Shown piece by piece: positions 54,548 through 63,252 of a DNA stretch of 64,000 nt. This DNA is from an uncultured Alphaproteobacteria bacterium (lineage in GTDB: Bacteria > Pseudomonadota > Alphaproteobacteria > HIMB59): the NCBI GenBank assembly GCA_902610175.1, contig CACLUR010000001.1:434001-498000 (forward strand), written 5' to 3'. The position numbers and the translations under genes are program-made. Under the pieces are notes generated by a model. The model ran no database searches. It was not told the origin of the DNA and saw only the letters and a list, made by a program, of their open reading frames with translations. The number at the start of each line of letters is the position of its first letter. Position 1 is the first letter of the stretch.

Positions 54548-54963
54548 AGATTATTAATTTAAATAATGTTGAACAACATCATTCTAAAATAGAACAAATA
54601 ATCAAATATGGAAAATACGATAAATTTTGGATTGATTTTGCTAACAATCGAAAGACTACAAAAGAAGATTATCGAAATTTTGTATATAAAGTATATCCCC
54701 AAGCACTAAGCATGTTCAATGATTACCAAGGTGTAAAAAAAAACCTAATTTATTTTCATACTTATTGGCAATTACCTTTTTACTTGATTGGAAAAGATAT
54801 TACTCCGAGAGATAATATCATGTTCATATTCAATGAGTCAGTCCTGAACATATACAACAAAATACAAGATAAAAAAATATATACTGAAATCGCAGATGTC
54901 ATTTACTTCACTTTCTTTACCCCTAAAAGAATTAGTGAATTCAAAAAATTAAAAGTTGTTTAG
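54544..54963 (+). CDS. Unknown island protein coupled to the nuclease
   Basis: A 139-residue protein starting with GTG in the 4-bp overlap with the nuclease stop, indicating translational coupling. Many aromatic residues (LIYFHTYWQLPFYLIGKD) and no signal peptide. No family recognised. It is the last gene of the island; 54964-55191 is AT-rich non-coding DNA containing the repeats described separately. Confidence 0.65.
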   Translation: MKIINLNNVEQHHSKIEQIIKYGKYDKFWIDFANNRKTTKEDYRNFVYKVYPQALSMFNDYQGVKKNLIYFHTYWQLPFYLIGKDITPRDNIMFIFNESVLNIYNKIQDKKIYTEIADVIYFTFFTPKRISEFKKLKVV

Positions 54964-55071
54964 AAATTTTTATTAATAAATTTTTTCAATGGTATATCTA
55001 ATTTTAAATTTTATTTAAATGTATTTGTTTATTTTCCTCTATCAATTTAGTTGCCTATAAAAGCCATAATA

Positions 55072-55129
55072 GTTTAACACCAAAGTTATAAATCTACTGT
55101 AATAGGTGTTAAACAAAATGTTTAACACC
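55072..55129. repeat. Right group of three GGTGTTAAAC repeats
   Basis: GTTTAACACC at 55072-55081, GGTGTTAAAC at 55105-55114 and GTTTAACACC at 55120-55129; the outer two are inverted relative to the middle one. The extended consensus TTGGTGTTAAAC is shared with the left pair. The group ends 62 bp before the right 47-bp repeat. Confidence 0.7.
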
Positions 55130-55191
55130 AACTTTTCTAAAACCTCAACAAATTCAATGTTAAAGTAGTAGAAGAGGTAACGACTTTATCA

Positions 55192-55238
55192 TTGCCAAGG
55201 TTGAAGTCGAGGGTTCGAATCCCTTCGCCCGCTCCAAT
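55192..55238 (+). repeat. attR: partial tRNA-Gly copy
   Basis: A 47-bp perfect duplicate of 50718-50764 covering the anticodon loop to CCA of tRNA-Gly. It has no 5' half and is not a functional tRNA. It is the ancestral tRNA 3' end displaced by integration, marking the right edge of the island. Confidence 0.93.
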
Positions 55239-55250
55239 TCAATAAATATT

Positions 55251-56153
55251 TTAATCAACAAATTTTAAACCAGGGTTGACATTGATATCTACATCTTCAA
55301 TAGCATTTCCCCTTCTTACTTCATCATAATATACAATTTGTGTAGGAGTCTCTCCTTTGAATATTGTGTAAGCACTAATGAATGACTGATATATACCGTG
55401 TTTAAAGTAAATTGACTCTGGCTCAAAAAATATTGGTGATTTAAAAATTTCAACAACTTTATTACCATCAACCCAAGCATCTATCTTCTTATTTTCAAAA
55501 TCTAAGCATACAGAAATATCTGTCCAAACACCTTTCATATCTCTTAATAATTTTAACTTATGGTATTCCGACTCATCAATAACATTATCTTTAGAGCCAC
55601 TAAGTTTATGCCAATTTAAATACAAACCTCCTTGTCTAGCATCAATTTGTATCAATGGTGGAAACGAGGATAGTCTATTTGCTTTCCCGGATGGACCACC
55701 GTGCTGATGTATCTGCCCTAATGTTGTACTAACTTTTCTAATATCAGTAAATTCATTAGACAATTTTAGACTATAGCCGTAACATTGTTTTCCAGATGTA
55801 GGTTGATTTGGCCTAGAAGAAAGCTCAATCCTTTGTCTATCATTATCGCAATCATTCCAACTTTCATCACCGAAACAATCACCATTTCTAAGTTCAAATT
55901 TTTGATAATATTCCCCAGACCTTGCTTGTGAAGTATCTTTTATGTAATTAAAGTTATGTTTATTCTGGCTCATAAAATTTTTATGAAACTTAAAACCACT
56001 ATTAAATGTTTCAATAAATAATTTATCATTTTCATCAATTGAAAAATTATTAGCTAAAGAGATAGATTTGAATATCAAGAAAATAAATAGAATTTTTGAA
56101 ATTAAGTTTAATTGCAATCTAATTAATTTAATAAATTTATTTTTACAAACCAT
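55251..56153 (-). CDS. Exported polysaccharide lyase (heparin lyase I family)
   Basis: A 300-residue secreted protein (hydrophobic signal at about residues 17-35) with a jelly-roll domain. NDRQRIELSSRPNQP, LGQIHQHGGPSG and VCLDFENKKIDAWVDGN match the heparin-lyase I/PL20-like family, which cleaves uronate polysaccharides. It lies just outside the island's right boundary. The substrate is unknown. Confidence 0.75.
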   Translation of the reverse strand: MVCKNKFIKLIRLQLNLISKILFIFLIFKSISLANNFSIDENDKLFIETFNSGFKFHKNFMSQNKHNFNYIKDTSQARSGEYYQKFELRNGDCFGDESWNDCDNDRQRIELSSRPNQPTSGKQCYGYSLKLSNEFTDIRKVSTTLGQIHQHGGPSGKANRLSSFPPLIQIDARQGGLYLNWHKLSGSKDNVIDESEYHKLKLLRDMKGVWTDISVCLDFENKKIDAWVDGNKVVEIFKSPIFFEPESIYFKHGIYQSFISAYTIFKGETPTQIVYYDEVRRGNAIEDVDINVNPGLKFVD

Positions 56154-56157
56154 ATAT

Positions 56158-56772
56158 TTAAATTAACAACTCTACTAATAATAAAGCACCAATAATTATA
56201 AAAACACTACCTACAAATTTTTTCAATATAACGTTTTTATTTTTAAAAAATTCTAAAGCAATATTAGATGTAACCAATAGTGTTAAGATTACATACCAAA
56301 TTGTATCAACAATACCGGCTGTAAGAATTAAGGTTAAATTAAAAGCTTTACCATTTTCTAGCGACATAAATTGTGAATAAATAGCAACAAACCATATAAA
56401 TATTTTAGGATTTAATAATGAAATACTAACCCCTTGTAAAAATGAGGTAAAACCCCCACTTAAATCTTTTTTATCAAAATCTAATTTATCCCTATCAATC
56501 ATTGATTTTATACCTAAATATATGAGGAAAATTATTGATAAAGATTTGATTACGTTAAACACAAGTAAGTTTGTTTTAATTATTAAAGCTACCCCAAGAA
56601 CTGCAAAAAGTGCGTACATACCTATTCCAATCCCGTGGCCTAAGGATGTTAAAATACCATGAAATCTACCTTTAAAAATTGCATTATTAATCACTACTAC
56701 CATACTCGGTCCTGGTGACATTGCGCCAAGTAGGCAAACCGCAAATATCTTAAAAAAAACTATTAAAGACAT
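56158..56772 (-). CDS. LysE/RhtB family exporter
   Basis: A 204-residue inner-membrane protein with about six helices. The family motif AMSPGPSMVVVINNAIFKGR is at the N-terminus, with LLNPKIFIWFVAIYSQF in the middle. Members export amino acids such as lysine, threonine or homoserine; the substrate here is not predictable. It lies 4 bp upstream of the lyase gene on the same strand. Confidence 0.9.
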   Translation of the reverse strand: MSLIVFFKIFAVCLLGAMSPGPSMVVVINNAIFKGRFHGILTSLGHGIGIGMYALFAVLGVALIIKTNLLVFNVIKSLSIIFLIYLGIKSMIDRDKLDFDKKDLSGGFTSFLQGVSISLLNPKIFIWFVAIYSQFMSLENGKAFNLTLILTAGIVDTIWYVILTLLVTSNIALEFFKNKNVILKKFVGSVFIIIGALLLVELLI

Positions 56773-56781
56773 TTAGACTAA

Positions 56782-57333
56782 TTAAAAATCTTCTTTAACT
56801 TCTATTTTATCTAGTTTAGATGCATTAATAATTTTTTTTAGATTAGCTGACACATTCGTATAAATAATTCTTTTACAGTACTCCCAAATTGGCAAATCTT
56901 TCTTACTATTACCAAAATAATCAAATTCAAGAATATTTAATTTATTATTAATAAATTTGACTTTATTTTTACCTACCATATTAAAATCATTTTTTGTGCC
57001 AAAAGACTCAAAAAATATTTTTAGATGTTGATCGATTTGGTCAACTAAAATTTGGTGACTTCCTGATATTAGATAAATTACTCTGTGCCTATTTTTTACC
57101 TCCCTAATATAATTTAAAGCACTTTTATTAAAAGTGAGCTTGTTAAGGGGTACATTATAATTTTTTGATATTTTCTCTTTTAAATAAGGTTTTCCTCTAA
57201 TTAGAAATACGATCAAATAAAAAGTTAACTTTAAAGGGTTTTGTTTTAATAAGTTAATAAATGCAAGATTTGATAGATCCTCCTTAATAAGGGTTCCGTC
57301 AAGATCAACAAATAATATTCTATTTTCGTCCAT
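56782..57333 (-). CDS. HAD-superfamily phosphatase
   Basis: A 183-residue HAD hydrolase with motif I FVDLDGTLIKEDL, motif II VIYLISGSHQ and a late EFDYFGNSKKD that replaces the usual GDSxxD. The sequence closely resembles the HAD half of the HAD-UbiA prenyltransferase fusion proteins of proteobacteria, but no UbiA domain follows. Substrate unknown. It overlaps the upstream gene by 14 bp. Confidence 0.82.
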   Translation of the reverse strand: MDENRILFVDLDGTLIKEDLSNLAFINLLKQNPLKLTFYLIVFLIRGKPYLKEKISKNYNVPLNKLTFNKSALNYIREVKNRHRVIYLISGSHQILVDQIDQHLKIFFESFGTKNDFNMVGKNKVKFINNKLNILEFDYFGNSKKDLPIWEYCKRIIYTNVSANLKKIINASKLDKIEVKEDF

Positions 57334-57634
57334 TTTTCTTAAAAAAAGATACTTTAATTGTTATTAATTCTTTATCTACTTTTTCTTTAATTAAACCTAT
57401 ACAATCTGCCTTAATACTTATTCCTTTTTGAAATATCTTCTCATATAGAAGATGTTTAACATTTTGTATTTCTTTATCTCTAAATTTCTTCCTCCCTCTT
57501 TTTTCTTCTGGGAATTTTTTAAAAAATTTTAGTAAAAGATCAATAGAATATTTACTTTTAAATTCAACGTTTTGATATCTTTTCATTAAAACATAATATT
57601 TTTTTGGAGGTTGATTTTTGAAAATTTCGATCAA
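57320..57634 (-). CDS. Unknown basic protein between purH and HAD genes
   Basis: A 104-residue, lysine-rich protein (MIEIFKNQPPKKYYVLMKRY...) without signal peptide. No family recognised. It overlaps purH by four bases and the HAD gene by 14, so it is translated as part of the same operon. That arrangement, rather than similarity, is the main evidence that it is real. Confidence 0.65.
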   Translation of the reverse strand: MIEIFKNQPPKKYYVLMKRYQNVEFKSKYSIDLLLKFFKKFPEEKRGRKKFRDKEIQNVKHLLYEKIFQKGISIKADCIGLIKEKVDKELITIKVSFFKKNGRK

Positions 57635-59100
57635 TGTTTAAAGTGACGATCACTCAGTTTAAAAAAATTTAATTTATTTTCTTTAACAAATTTCTCAATA
57701 AGGTTATCATTTATTGATCCCATCGGCGCATAAACGTCAATTTTTGCTTTCTGTTTCTTTATTAATTTCAAAGAGTCTGTAAAAGGAAAAAAAGCATCTG
57801 AAAATAAAAATAATTTAATATTTCTCTTTTTTTTACTTTTGAGATTAAATTTGTACAAGCAATTTGTGAGAGAGTCTATTCTTGAAGTTTGACCGCCAGA
57901 TTGAGATACCAAACTAGATTGGTCAAATAGGGCGATAGCATTTGACTTTATGACCTTTAAAACATTAGTAAAAAAATTTAATTTTTCAGAATTTAATTTA
58001 TTTAATCCATATACCTTTCTAATTGATGATTTTTTATTATTTACACTCTGAATAAGTGTTCCAGCAAAAATAGACCTCTTTTCTAATTGTAACTTAAATT
58101 TTTTAACTTTTAAAACTCTTAAATTTACTTTTTCTTTTAAAATTTTTAAGGCCTCAACATCAAAATCAGGTGCCGCTACTACTTCATAAAAATTTTTTAG
58201 TAAATTTTTTGCTGTTACACCATTAACTTTCTTATTGAATACTATGATCCCACCAAAAGCACTAACAGGATCGCCAGCTAGTGCATTCATGTAACTCTTT
58301 ATTTGACTAGTTTCTATAGCAGCACCGCATGGAATATTATGTTTTATTATAATACAAATATGTTTATTTGAGTTTGTTTTATAAGCTATAGCAAGCGCTG
58401 CATCTAAATCTAATAAATTATTGTAGCTAAGCCTTTTCTTTCCACTTAATTGAATGAATTTATTTTTTTGAATTAAAGCAGTTGCAGTTTGTTGTGGGTT
58501 TTCACCATATCTAAGTAAATACTCCTCATCTTCTATCCCTTGAAACCATTTCGATATCGCAATGTCATATTTTGTGACTTGTTCCATAGCTTTAATTGCA
58601 TATTTTTTTTTGGAAAAACTTGTTTTAGGAATATTTTTTATAAATTTTGTATAATCCATTGGATCAACAATTACAGTAGTTTTTAAATAGTTTTTAGCTG
58701 AGGCCCTTATAAGACTATGACCGCCAATGTCGATCATTTCAATTATTTCACTAGCTTTTTTCTTACTTTTAATTGTTTTTTCAAACGGATAAAGATTAAC
58801 AATAACTAAATCAAAATTTATGATTTTCTTATCTTTTAATTCTCTTTGATGATCTTTAGTTTTAGATGCAAGAATTCCTCCAAAGATTTTAGGATGAAGT
58901 GTTTTTACTCTACCATCTAATATTTCTTTTTGTCTAGTATATTTAGATATTTCAAAATGTGGCACGTTAATTTTTTTTAAATATTTAGAAGAACCACCAG
59001 TTGAGTATATAGTATATTTTTTCTTTATTAAAAAATTTGCAATTAGGTCGAGATTTGCTTTGTCATAAACAGATATTAAAGCATTTTTATTTTTTACCAT
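57631..59100 (-). CDS. purH: Bifunctional AICAR transformylase/IMP cyclohydrolase
   Basis: Carries out the last two steps of IMP synthesis. The N-terminal cyclohydrolase domain has YSTGGSSKYL and DGRVKTLHPKIFGG. The transformylase domain has RYGENPQQTA, the KHNIPCGAA active-site block and DPVSAFGGI. At 489 residues it is slightly shorter than most. It shares one base with rpe. Confidence 0.96.
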   Translation of the reverse strand: MVKNKNALISVYDKANLDLIANFLIKKKYTIYSTGGSSKYLKKINVPHFEISKYTRQKEILDGRVKTLHPKIFGGILASKTKDHQRELKDKKIINFDLVIVNLYPFEKTIKSKKKASEIIEMIDIGGHSLIRASAKNYLKTTVIVDPMDYTKFIKNIPKTSFSKKKYAIKAMEQVTKYDIAISKWFQGIEDEEYLLRYGENPQQTATALIQKNKFIQLSGKKRLSYNNLLDLDAALAIAYKTNSNKHICIIIKHNIPCGAAIETSQIKSYMNALAGDPVSAFGGIIVFNKKVNGVTAKNLLKNFYEVVAAPDFDVEALKILKEKVNLRVLKVKKFKLQLEKRSIFAGTLIQSVNNKKSSIRKVYGLNKLNSEKLNFFTNVLKVIKSNAIALFDQSSLVSQSGGQTSRIDSLTNCLYKFNLKSKKKRNIKLFLFSDAFFPFTDSLKLIKKQKAKIDVYAPMGSINDNLIEKFVKENKLNFFKLSDRHFKH

Positions 59101-59756
59101 TAGTTAAAATAATCATTCAATTTATCAGCAGCTTTGGTTAAGTCTCTCTGCTCAAATAAAAAAGAACCTGCAACAAGTATATTTGCCCCTGCGTCTATGC
59201 AAAGTTTTCCAGTTTCATAATTGATACCACCGTCAATTTCAATATCTACGTCTAAATTATTTTCTTTAATATAATGAGATATGCTCTCAATTTTTTTTAT
59301 TTGATCATATAGAAATGATTGCCCTCCGAAACCTGGCTCAACAGTCATGACAATTACTTGGTCAAATAAATGTAAATACTTTTTTATTTCTTGCCACGGT
59401 GTTTTTGGTTTTATGGCTATCCCTGCCTTGACTTTATTCAATTTAATTTTATTTATAATTTCATTTAAATTTTCATTGATTTCATAATGAAATGTTATGA
59501 TATTTGATCCTGCTTTAATATAATCATCTAAATATTTATTCACCCTATTAATCATTAAATGTACATCAAAAATTTTTTTTGATTTAGAGCGTAAATCTGA
59601 AATAAATTTTGGCCCAAATGTTAAGTTTGGAACAAAATCACCATCCATAACATCAAAATGAATATATTCCGCTTTTGATTTATTAAGATCAGTTATAGTT
59701 CTTTCCATATTAGAGAATGCTCCACCTAAAATTGATGGTGATATAATTTTTTTCAT
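59100..59756 (-). CDS. rpe: Ribulose-phosphate 3-epimerase
   Basis: Interconverts ribulose-5-P and xylulose-5-P. A 218-residue TIM barrel with SPSILGGAF, IHFDVMDGDFVPNLTFGP, FDVHLMI, VEPGFGGQSF and VDIEIDGGINYETG. It overlaps rsmB by four bases and is followed directly by purH. Confidence 0.97.
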   Translation of the reverse strand: MKKIISPSILGGAFSNMERTITDLNKSKAEYIHFDVMDGDFVPNLTFGPKFISDLRSKSKKIFDVHLMINRVNKYLDDYIKAGSNIITFHYEINENLNEIINKIKLNKVKAGIAIKPKTPWQEIKKYLHLFDQVIVMTVEPGFGGQSFLYDQIKKIESISHYIKENNLDVDIEIDGGINYETGKLCIDAGANILVAGSFLFEQRDLTKAADKLNDYFN

Positions 59757-60928
59757 TTTATCTTTTCTAACACACTTACAAAAAATACATCAGACCCTCC
59801 AAGCTCTTTAAAGCTTAATGGGTTAATGAAATATCCACTCTGTCTCTTAATCATTTTATCTGAATTAATGTTGTGCAATTTAATATTTTTATGTTTTTGC
59901 ATAATTTTATCAATAACTTCGATTGTCTCAAAAGGATGAAATGAACAAACAATATAGACTAAAAAACCTTTTTTATTGAGTATTTTTAATGATTTTTCTA
60001 TCATTTGAATCTGGATTTTTTGGTGTTTTTTAATTTTAGACTGGTCAATTTTAAGAGTTACATCCGGATTCCTTCTAAATGTACCTAGCGCACTGCAAGG
60101 AGCGTCCAATAAAATTGAATTGAACTTCTGAGTAAATTTTGCTTTTAAAAAATCTACTTTTTGAATATTTATTTTAATATCTAATCGTTTAAGATTTTCT
60201 TTAAACTTACTTATCTGACTTTGAGAATTATCAATAGCAACAACATCAAAACCAAATGAATTTAACAATATACTTTTACCGCCTGGCGCAGCACATACAT
60301 CTATTAAAGTTTTATCTTTAAAAAATTTACGCACAGAGTAAATCACTTCAAAATTACCAATATCTTGAACAAAGCACTCCTTTATAATTTTTTTATCTAA
60401 GATAAATACTCTTTTCTTATAAAGAGCTTTTTGATTATCAATTAAACTAATTTGGTAATTCTTAGGCTTAGTAAATATAGTGGAATAGATATAATTTCTT
60501 ATTGAGTCACTCGAAAATATTTTATCAAGTATTTTTTTAAAATTGGGATAAATAAATTTTCCATATTTAATTTTATTTTTATTTCTTAGAATATTTCTTA
60601 GTACAGCATTAACTAGCTTTTCTTTTTTAAAAGTTTTCCCTTCTTCCACAGCATCATTAACAATTGCATATTGTGGTTTTTTTGAGAAATACAGTAATGT
60701 TAAACATATTTTTAGTAGTGTTAAAATATTTTTTGGTGTTTTGTCATGGACATAATTAACAAGAATTTTATTATTATTTTCATAATTTCTGTAATACTCT
60801 TGTATTACTAAGAATAAAAAATTTCTTTTTACGTCTGGAAACTGACTTATGACATGATCGATACTACTTCCCTGATCAATTTTTTTAATTGAGATAAATA
60901 AGTTTGTGATATCAGATGGTTTAGATAT
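59753..60928 (-). CDS. rsmB: 16S rRNA (cytosine-967-C5)-methyltransferase with a non-canonical start
   Basis: The C-terminal SAM methyltransferase has [28 protein letters not shown] and a YIVCSFHP motif in which Cys is kept. The frame is open from 60940. The 97 codons before the first GTG (60649) encode a NusB-like RNA-binding domain ([34 protein letters not shown]) but contain no ATG, GTG or TTG. I place the start provisionally at ATA 60928; ATC 60910 is an alternative. It overlaps the acs end. Confidence 0.85.
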   Translation of the reverse strand: MSKPSDITNLFISIKKIDQGSSIDHVISQFPDVKRNFLFLVIQEYYRNYENNNKILVNYVHDKTPKNILTLLKICLTLLYFSKKPQYAIVNDAVEEGKTFKKEKLVNAVLRNILRNKNKIKYGKFIYPNFKKILDKIFSSDSIRNYIYSTIFTKPKNYQISLIDNQKALYKKRVFILDKKIIKECFVQDIGNFEVIYSVRKFFKDKTLIDVCAAPGGKSILLNSFGFDVVAIDNSQSQISKFKENLKRLDIKINIQKVDFLKAKFTQKFNSILLDAPCSALGTFRRNPDVTLKIDQSKIKKHQKIQIQMIEKSLKILNKKGFLVYIVCSFHPFETIEVIDKIMQKHKNIKLHNINSDKMIKRQSGYFINPLSFKELGGSDVFFVSVLEKIK

Positions 60929-62846
60929 TTTTAGACCCGTCTATTAATGATTGGACAACATTAGGATCCGCCAATGTTGATGTGTCGCCGAGTTGTTCTT
61001 CTTCTTTTGATGCTATTTTTCTTAATATCCTTCTCATTATTTTGCCTGATCTTGTTTTTGGAAGCCCTGGTGAGAATTGTAACTTATCAGGTGTTGCTAT
61101 TGGACCTATTTTTGTCCTAATCCATTGCACAAGCTCCTTTTTTAAATCCTCGCTAACCTCAACTCCAGTATTTGTTGTAACATAGGCATAAATACCCTGA
61201 CCTTTAATTTCATGAGGGTACCCCACTACTGCAGCCTCAGAAACTTGTTCATGTTCAACAAATGCACTTTCTATTTCAGCCGTGCCTAGTAAGTGACCGG
61301 ATACGTTAATACAATCATCTACTCTCCCTGTGATCCAATAAAAACCATCCTTATCTCTACGACAACCATCTCCAGTAAAATATTTCCCTTTGAATTGACT
61401 AAAATAAGTATCAATAAAACGTTGGTGATCGCCATAAACTGTTCTCATTTGACCGGGCCAACTATCTAAGATGCAAAGCTTACCTTCACATTCTCCCTCT
61501 AATATATTTCCACTATCATCAACTATTGCTGCTTCAATTCCAAAATAAGGTTTGGTTGCACTTCCAGGCTTAAGTTTTGAAATACCTGGAATTGGTGAAA
61601 TTAAATGTCCACCTGTTTCTGTCTGCCACCAAGTATCAATAACAGGACATTTGTCCTTGCCAATTATCGAAGAATACCAATTCCAAGCTTCTGGATTAAT
61701 TGGTTCACCAACTGTACCTAAAATTCTCAAAGAACTTAAATCGCACCTTTCAATGAAAGAATTCCCCTCTTTCATTAATGATCTCAATACAGTTGGCGCA
61801 GTGTAGAAAATATTAACTTTATATTTTTCACAAACTTCCCAGAAACGAGAAAAATCAGGATAGTTAGGCACGCCTTCAAATAATAATGTTTTACCTCCGT
61901 TTGCTAATGGTCCATAGACTGAATAAGAGTGTCCTGTGATCCAGCCAGCATCTGCTGTACACCAGTAGATATCCCCGGGGTGATAGTCAAAAGAGTACTT
62001 ATGTGTAAACGATGCGTAAACCAAATATCCCCCTGAAGTATGAAGAACCCCTTTTGGCTTACCAGTAGAGCCAGAAGTATATAAAATAAAAAGAGGATCT
62101 TCTGCCTTCATTGATACGCACTCACATTGATCATCTACCTCTTTAACTAATTCATCATAATAAAAATTATTATTTTGATGTAGTTCATCTTGAGTATTTG
62201 TATATCGAATTACAAGAGCTTTTATGGAACTATCACAACTCTCTAAAGCTGTATTAATATATTTTTTTAATGGAATTATTTTTCCACCTCGAACACCTTC
62301 ATCAGCAGTAATTACAAATTGAGATTTGCAATCTTTAATCCGTCCTGCTATTGACTCAGGGGCAAAGCCTCCAAATATTACTGAATGTATTGCACCTATT
62401 CTTGCACAAGCCAACATTGCAAATGCAACTTCAGGAATCATAGTTAAATAAATTGTTACTACATCACCTTTTTGTACACCAAGTTCTTTTAAAACATTTG
62501 CAAATTTACTTACCTCTGATTTTAACTCTTTATAGGTGTATGTTTTATTTTTACTAGTGTCATCTCCTTCCCAAATAATTGCTAATTCATCTGGTTGTTT
62601 TTCAGCATGTCTATCAACACAGTTATAACAAACGTTTAACTCACCATCCTCAAACCATTTGATAGATACTTCACCGTCGTAGTTGGTGTTTTTAACTTTA
62701 GTGAAATCTTTAGACCACGTTACTTGAGATTTTGCCACTTTAGACCAGAATTGCTCTTTGTTACCAAATGACTCTGCATACATCTCTTCATATTGTTCTT
62801 TTGATAAAAGTGGATTAGATAATTTAAATTCTCTCATTTTTTTCAC
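60921..62846 (-). CDS. acs: Acetyl-CoA synthetase
   Basis: Activates acetate via acetyl-adenylate, 641 residues. ATP-binding [12 protein letters not shown], adenylate motif [10 protein letters not shown], hinge [14 protein letters not shown] and the acetylatable lysine in [15 protein letters not shown] are all present. The start ATG at 62846 overlaps the EVE gene; a second ATG three codons on is possible. Suggests growth on or scavenging of acetate. Confidence 0.97.
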   Translation of the reverse strand: MKKMREFKLSNPLLSKEQYEEMYAESFGNKEQFWSKVAKSQVTWSKDFTKVKNTNYDGEVSIKWFEDGELNVCYNCVDRHAEKQPDELAIIWEGDDTSKNKTYTYKELKSEVSKFANVLKELGVQKGDVVTIYLTMIPEVAFAMLACARIGAIHSVIFGGFAPESIAGRIKDCKSQFVITADEGVRGGKIIPLKKYINTALESCDSSIKALVIRYTNTQDELHQNNNFYYDELVKEVDDQCECVSMKAEDPLFILYTSGSTGKPKGVLHTSGGYLVYASFTHKYSFDYHPGDIYWCTADAGWITGHSYSVYGPLANGGKTLLFEGVPNYPDFSRFWEVCEKYKVNIFYTAPTVLRSLMKEGNSFIERCDLSSLRILGTVGEPINPEAWNWYSSIIGKDKCPVIDTWWQTETGGHLISPIPGISKLKPGSATKPYFGIEAAIVDDSGNILEGECEGKLCILDSWPGQMRTVYGDHQRFIDTYFSQFKGKYFTGDGCRRDKDGFYWITGRVDDCINVSGHLLGTAEIESAFVEHEQVSEAAVVGYPHEIKGQGIYAYVTTNTGVEVSEDLKKELVQWIRTKIGPIATPDKLQFSPGLPKTRSGKIMRRILRKIASKEEEQLGDTSTLADPNVVQSLIDGSKNI

Positions 62847-63252
62847 TCATCCTAATTAATTTCTTCCATTGCTTCAATGTTACAGGCATGACACTTAATC
62901 TAGCCTGTTTTACAAGCGGAAAATCATGGAAAAAAGGGTTTGCTTTTATTTCTGATAAATAAACTTCATTTAAATCTTTGACATAGGTTACGTCAACCAT
63001 TCCAAATATTCTTTTTTTATCTGTGTGATCTGGATAGTATTCCTTGGTAACCCTTACAATTCCCTTTATAGCTTTTTCTGTTACTGAGTGATAAAACATA
63101 CACTCATCTCCTTTTCTCATCTTTTTCATATTATTTGCTGCTTGATAGTTTCTAACACCGTCCCAATGTTCAGTTTTTTTCTTTTTTTGTTGATCCCATG
63201 ACCAAGAGCTAGGCTCTGATTTTAGGAGCCAATAATTTTTAGAAGTGTTCAT
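62824..63252 (-). CDS. EVE-domain protein
   Basis: A 142-residue single EVE domain (PUA/YTH-like fold) with [31 protein letters not shown] and [19 protein letters not shown] domains bind modified bases in RNA or DNA. It overlaps tsaD by 14 bp and acs by 23 bp, an arrangement common in alphaproteobacteria. Confidence 0.93.
   Translation of the reverse strand: MNTSKNYWLLKSEPSSWSWDQQKKKKTEHWDGVRNYQAANNMKKMRKGDECMFYHSVTEKAIKGIVRVTKEYYPDHTDKKRIFGMVDVTYVKDLNEVYLSEIKANPFFHDFPLVKQARLSVMPVTLKQWKKLIRMSEKNERI

Larger units (their letters stand above)
50718..55238. mobile_element. tRNA-Gly genomic island without an integrase
   Basis: A 4.5-kb insertion bounded by perfect 47-bp direct repeats of the tRNA-Gly 3' part. 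It encodes about nine small to medium proteins: a MvaI/BcnI-type restriction-modification pair, an Fe-S PD-(D/E)XK nuclease, an ASCH-like protein and unknowns. GGTGTTAAAC repeats lie just inside both ends. No recombinase, replication or transfer gene is present, so mobility would need a helper. Whether it is a satellite or a decayed element is undecided. Confidence 0.82.

Noticed and set aside
54964-55191. Integrase remnant near the right end of the island
   Set aside because: No frame of useful length and no recognisable tyrosine recombinase residues; only the 10-mer repeats stand out.
55192-55238. Second tRNA-Gly gene
   Set aside because: Only the part from the anticodon loop to CCA is present; the acceptor 5' strand and D-arm are missing, so it is an attachment-site copy.
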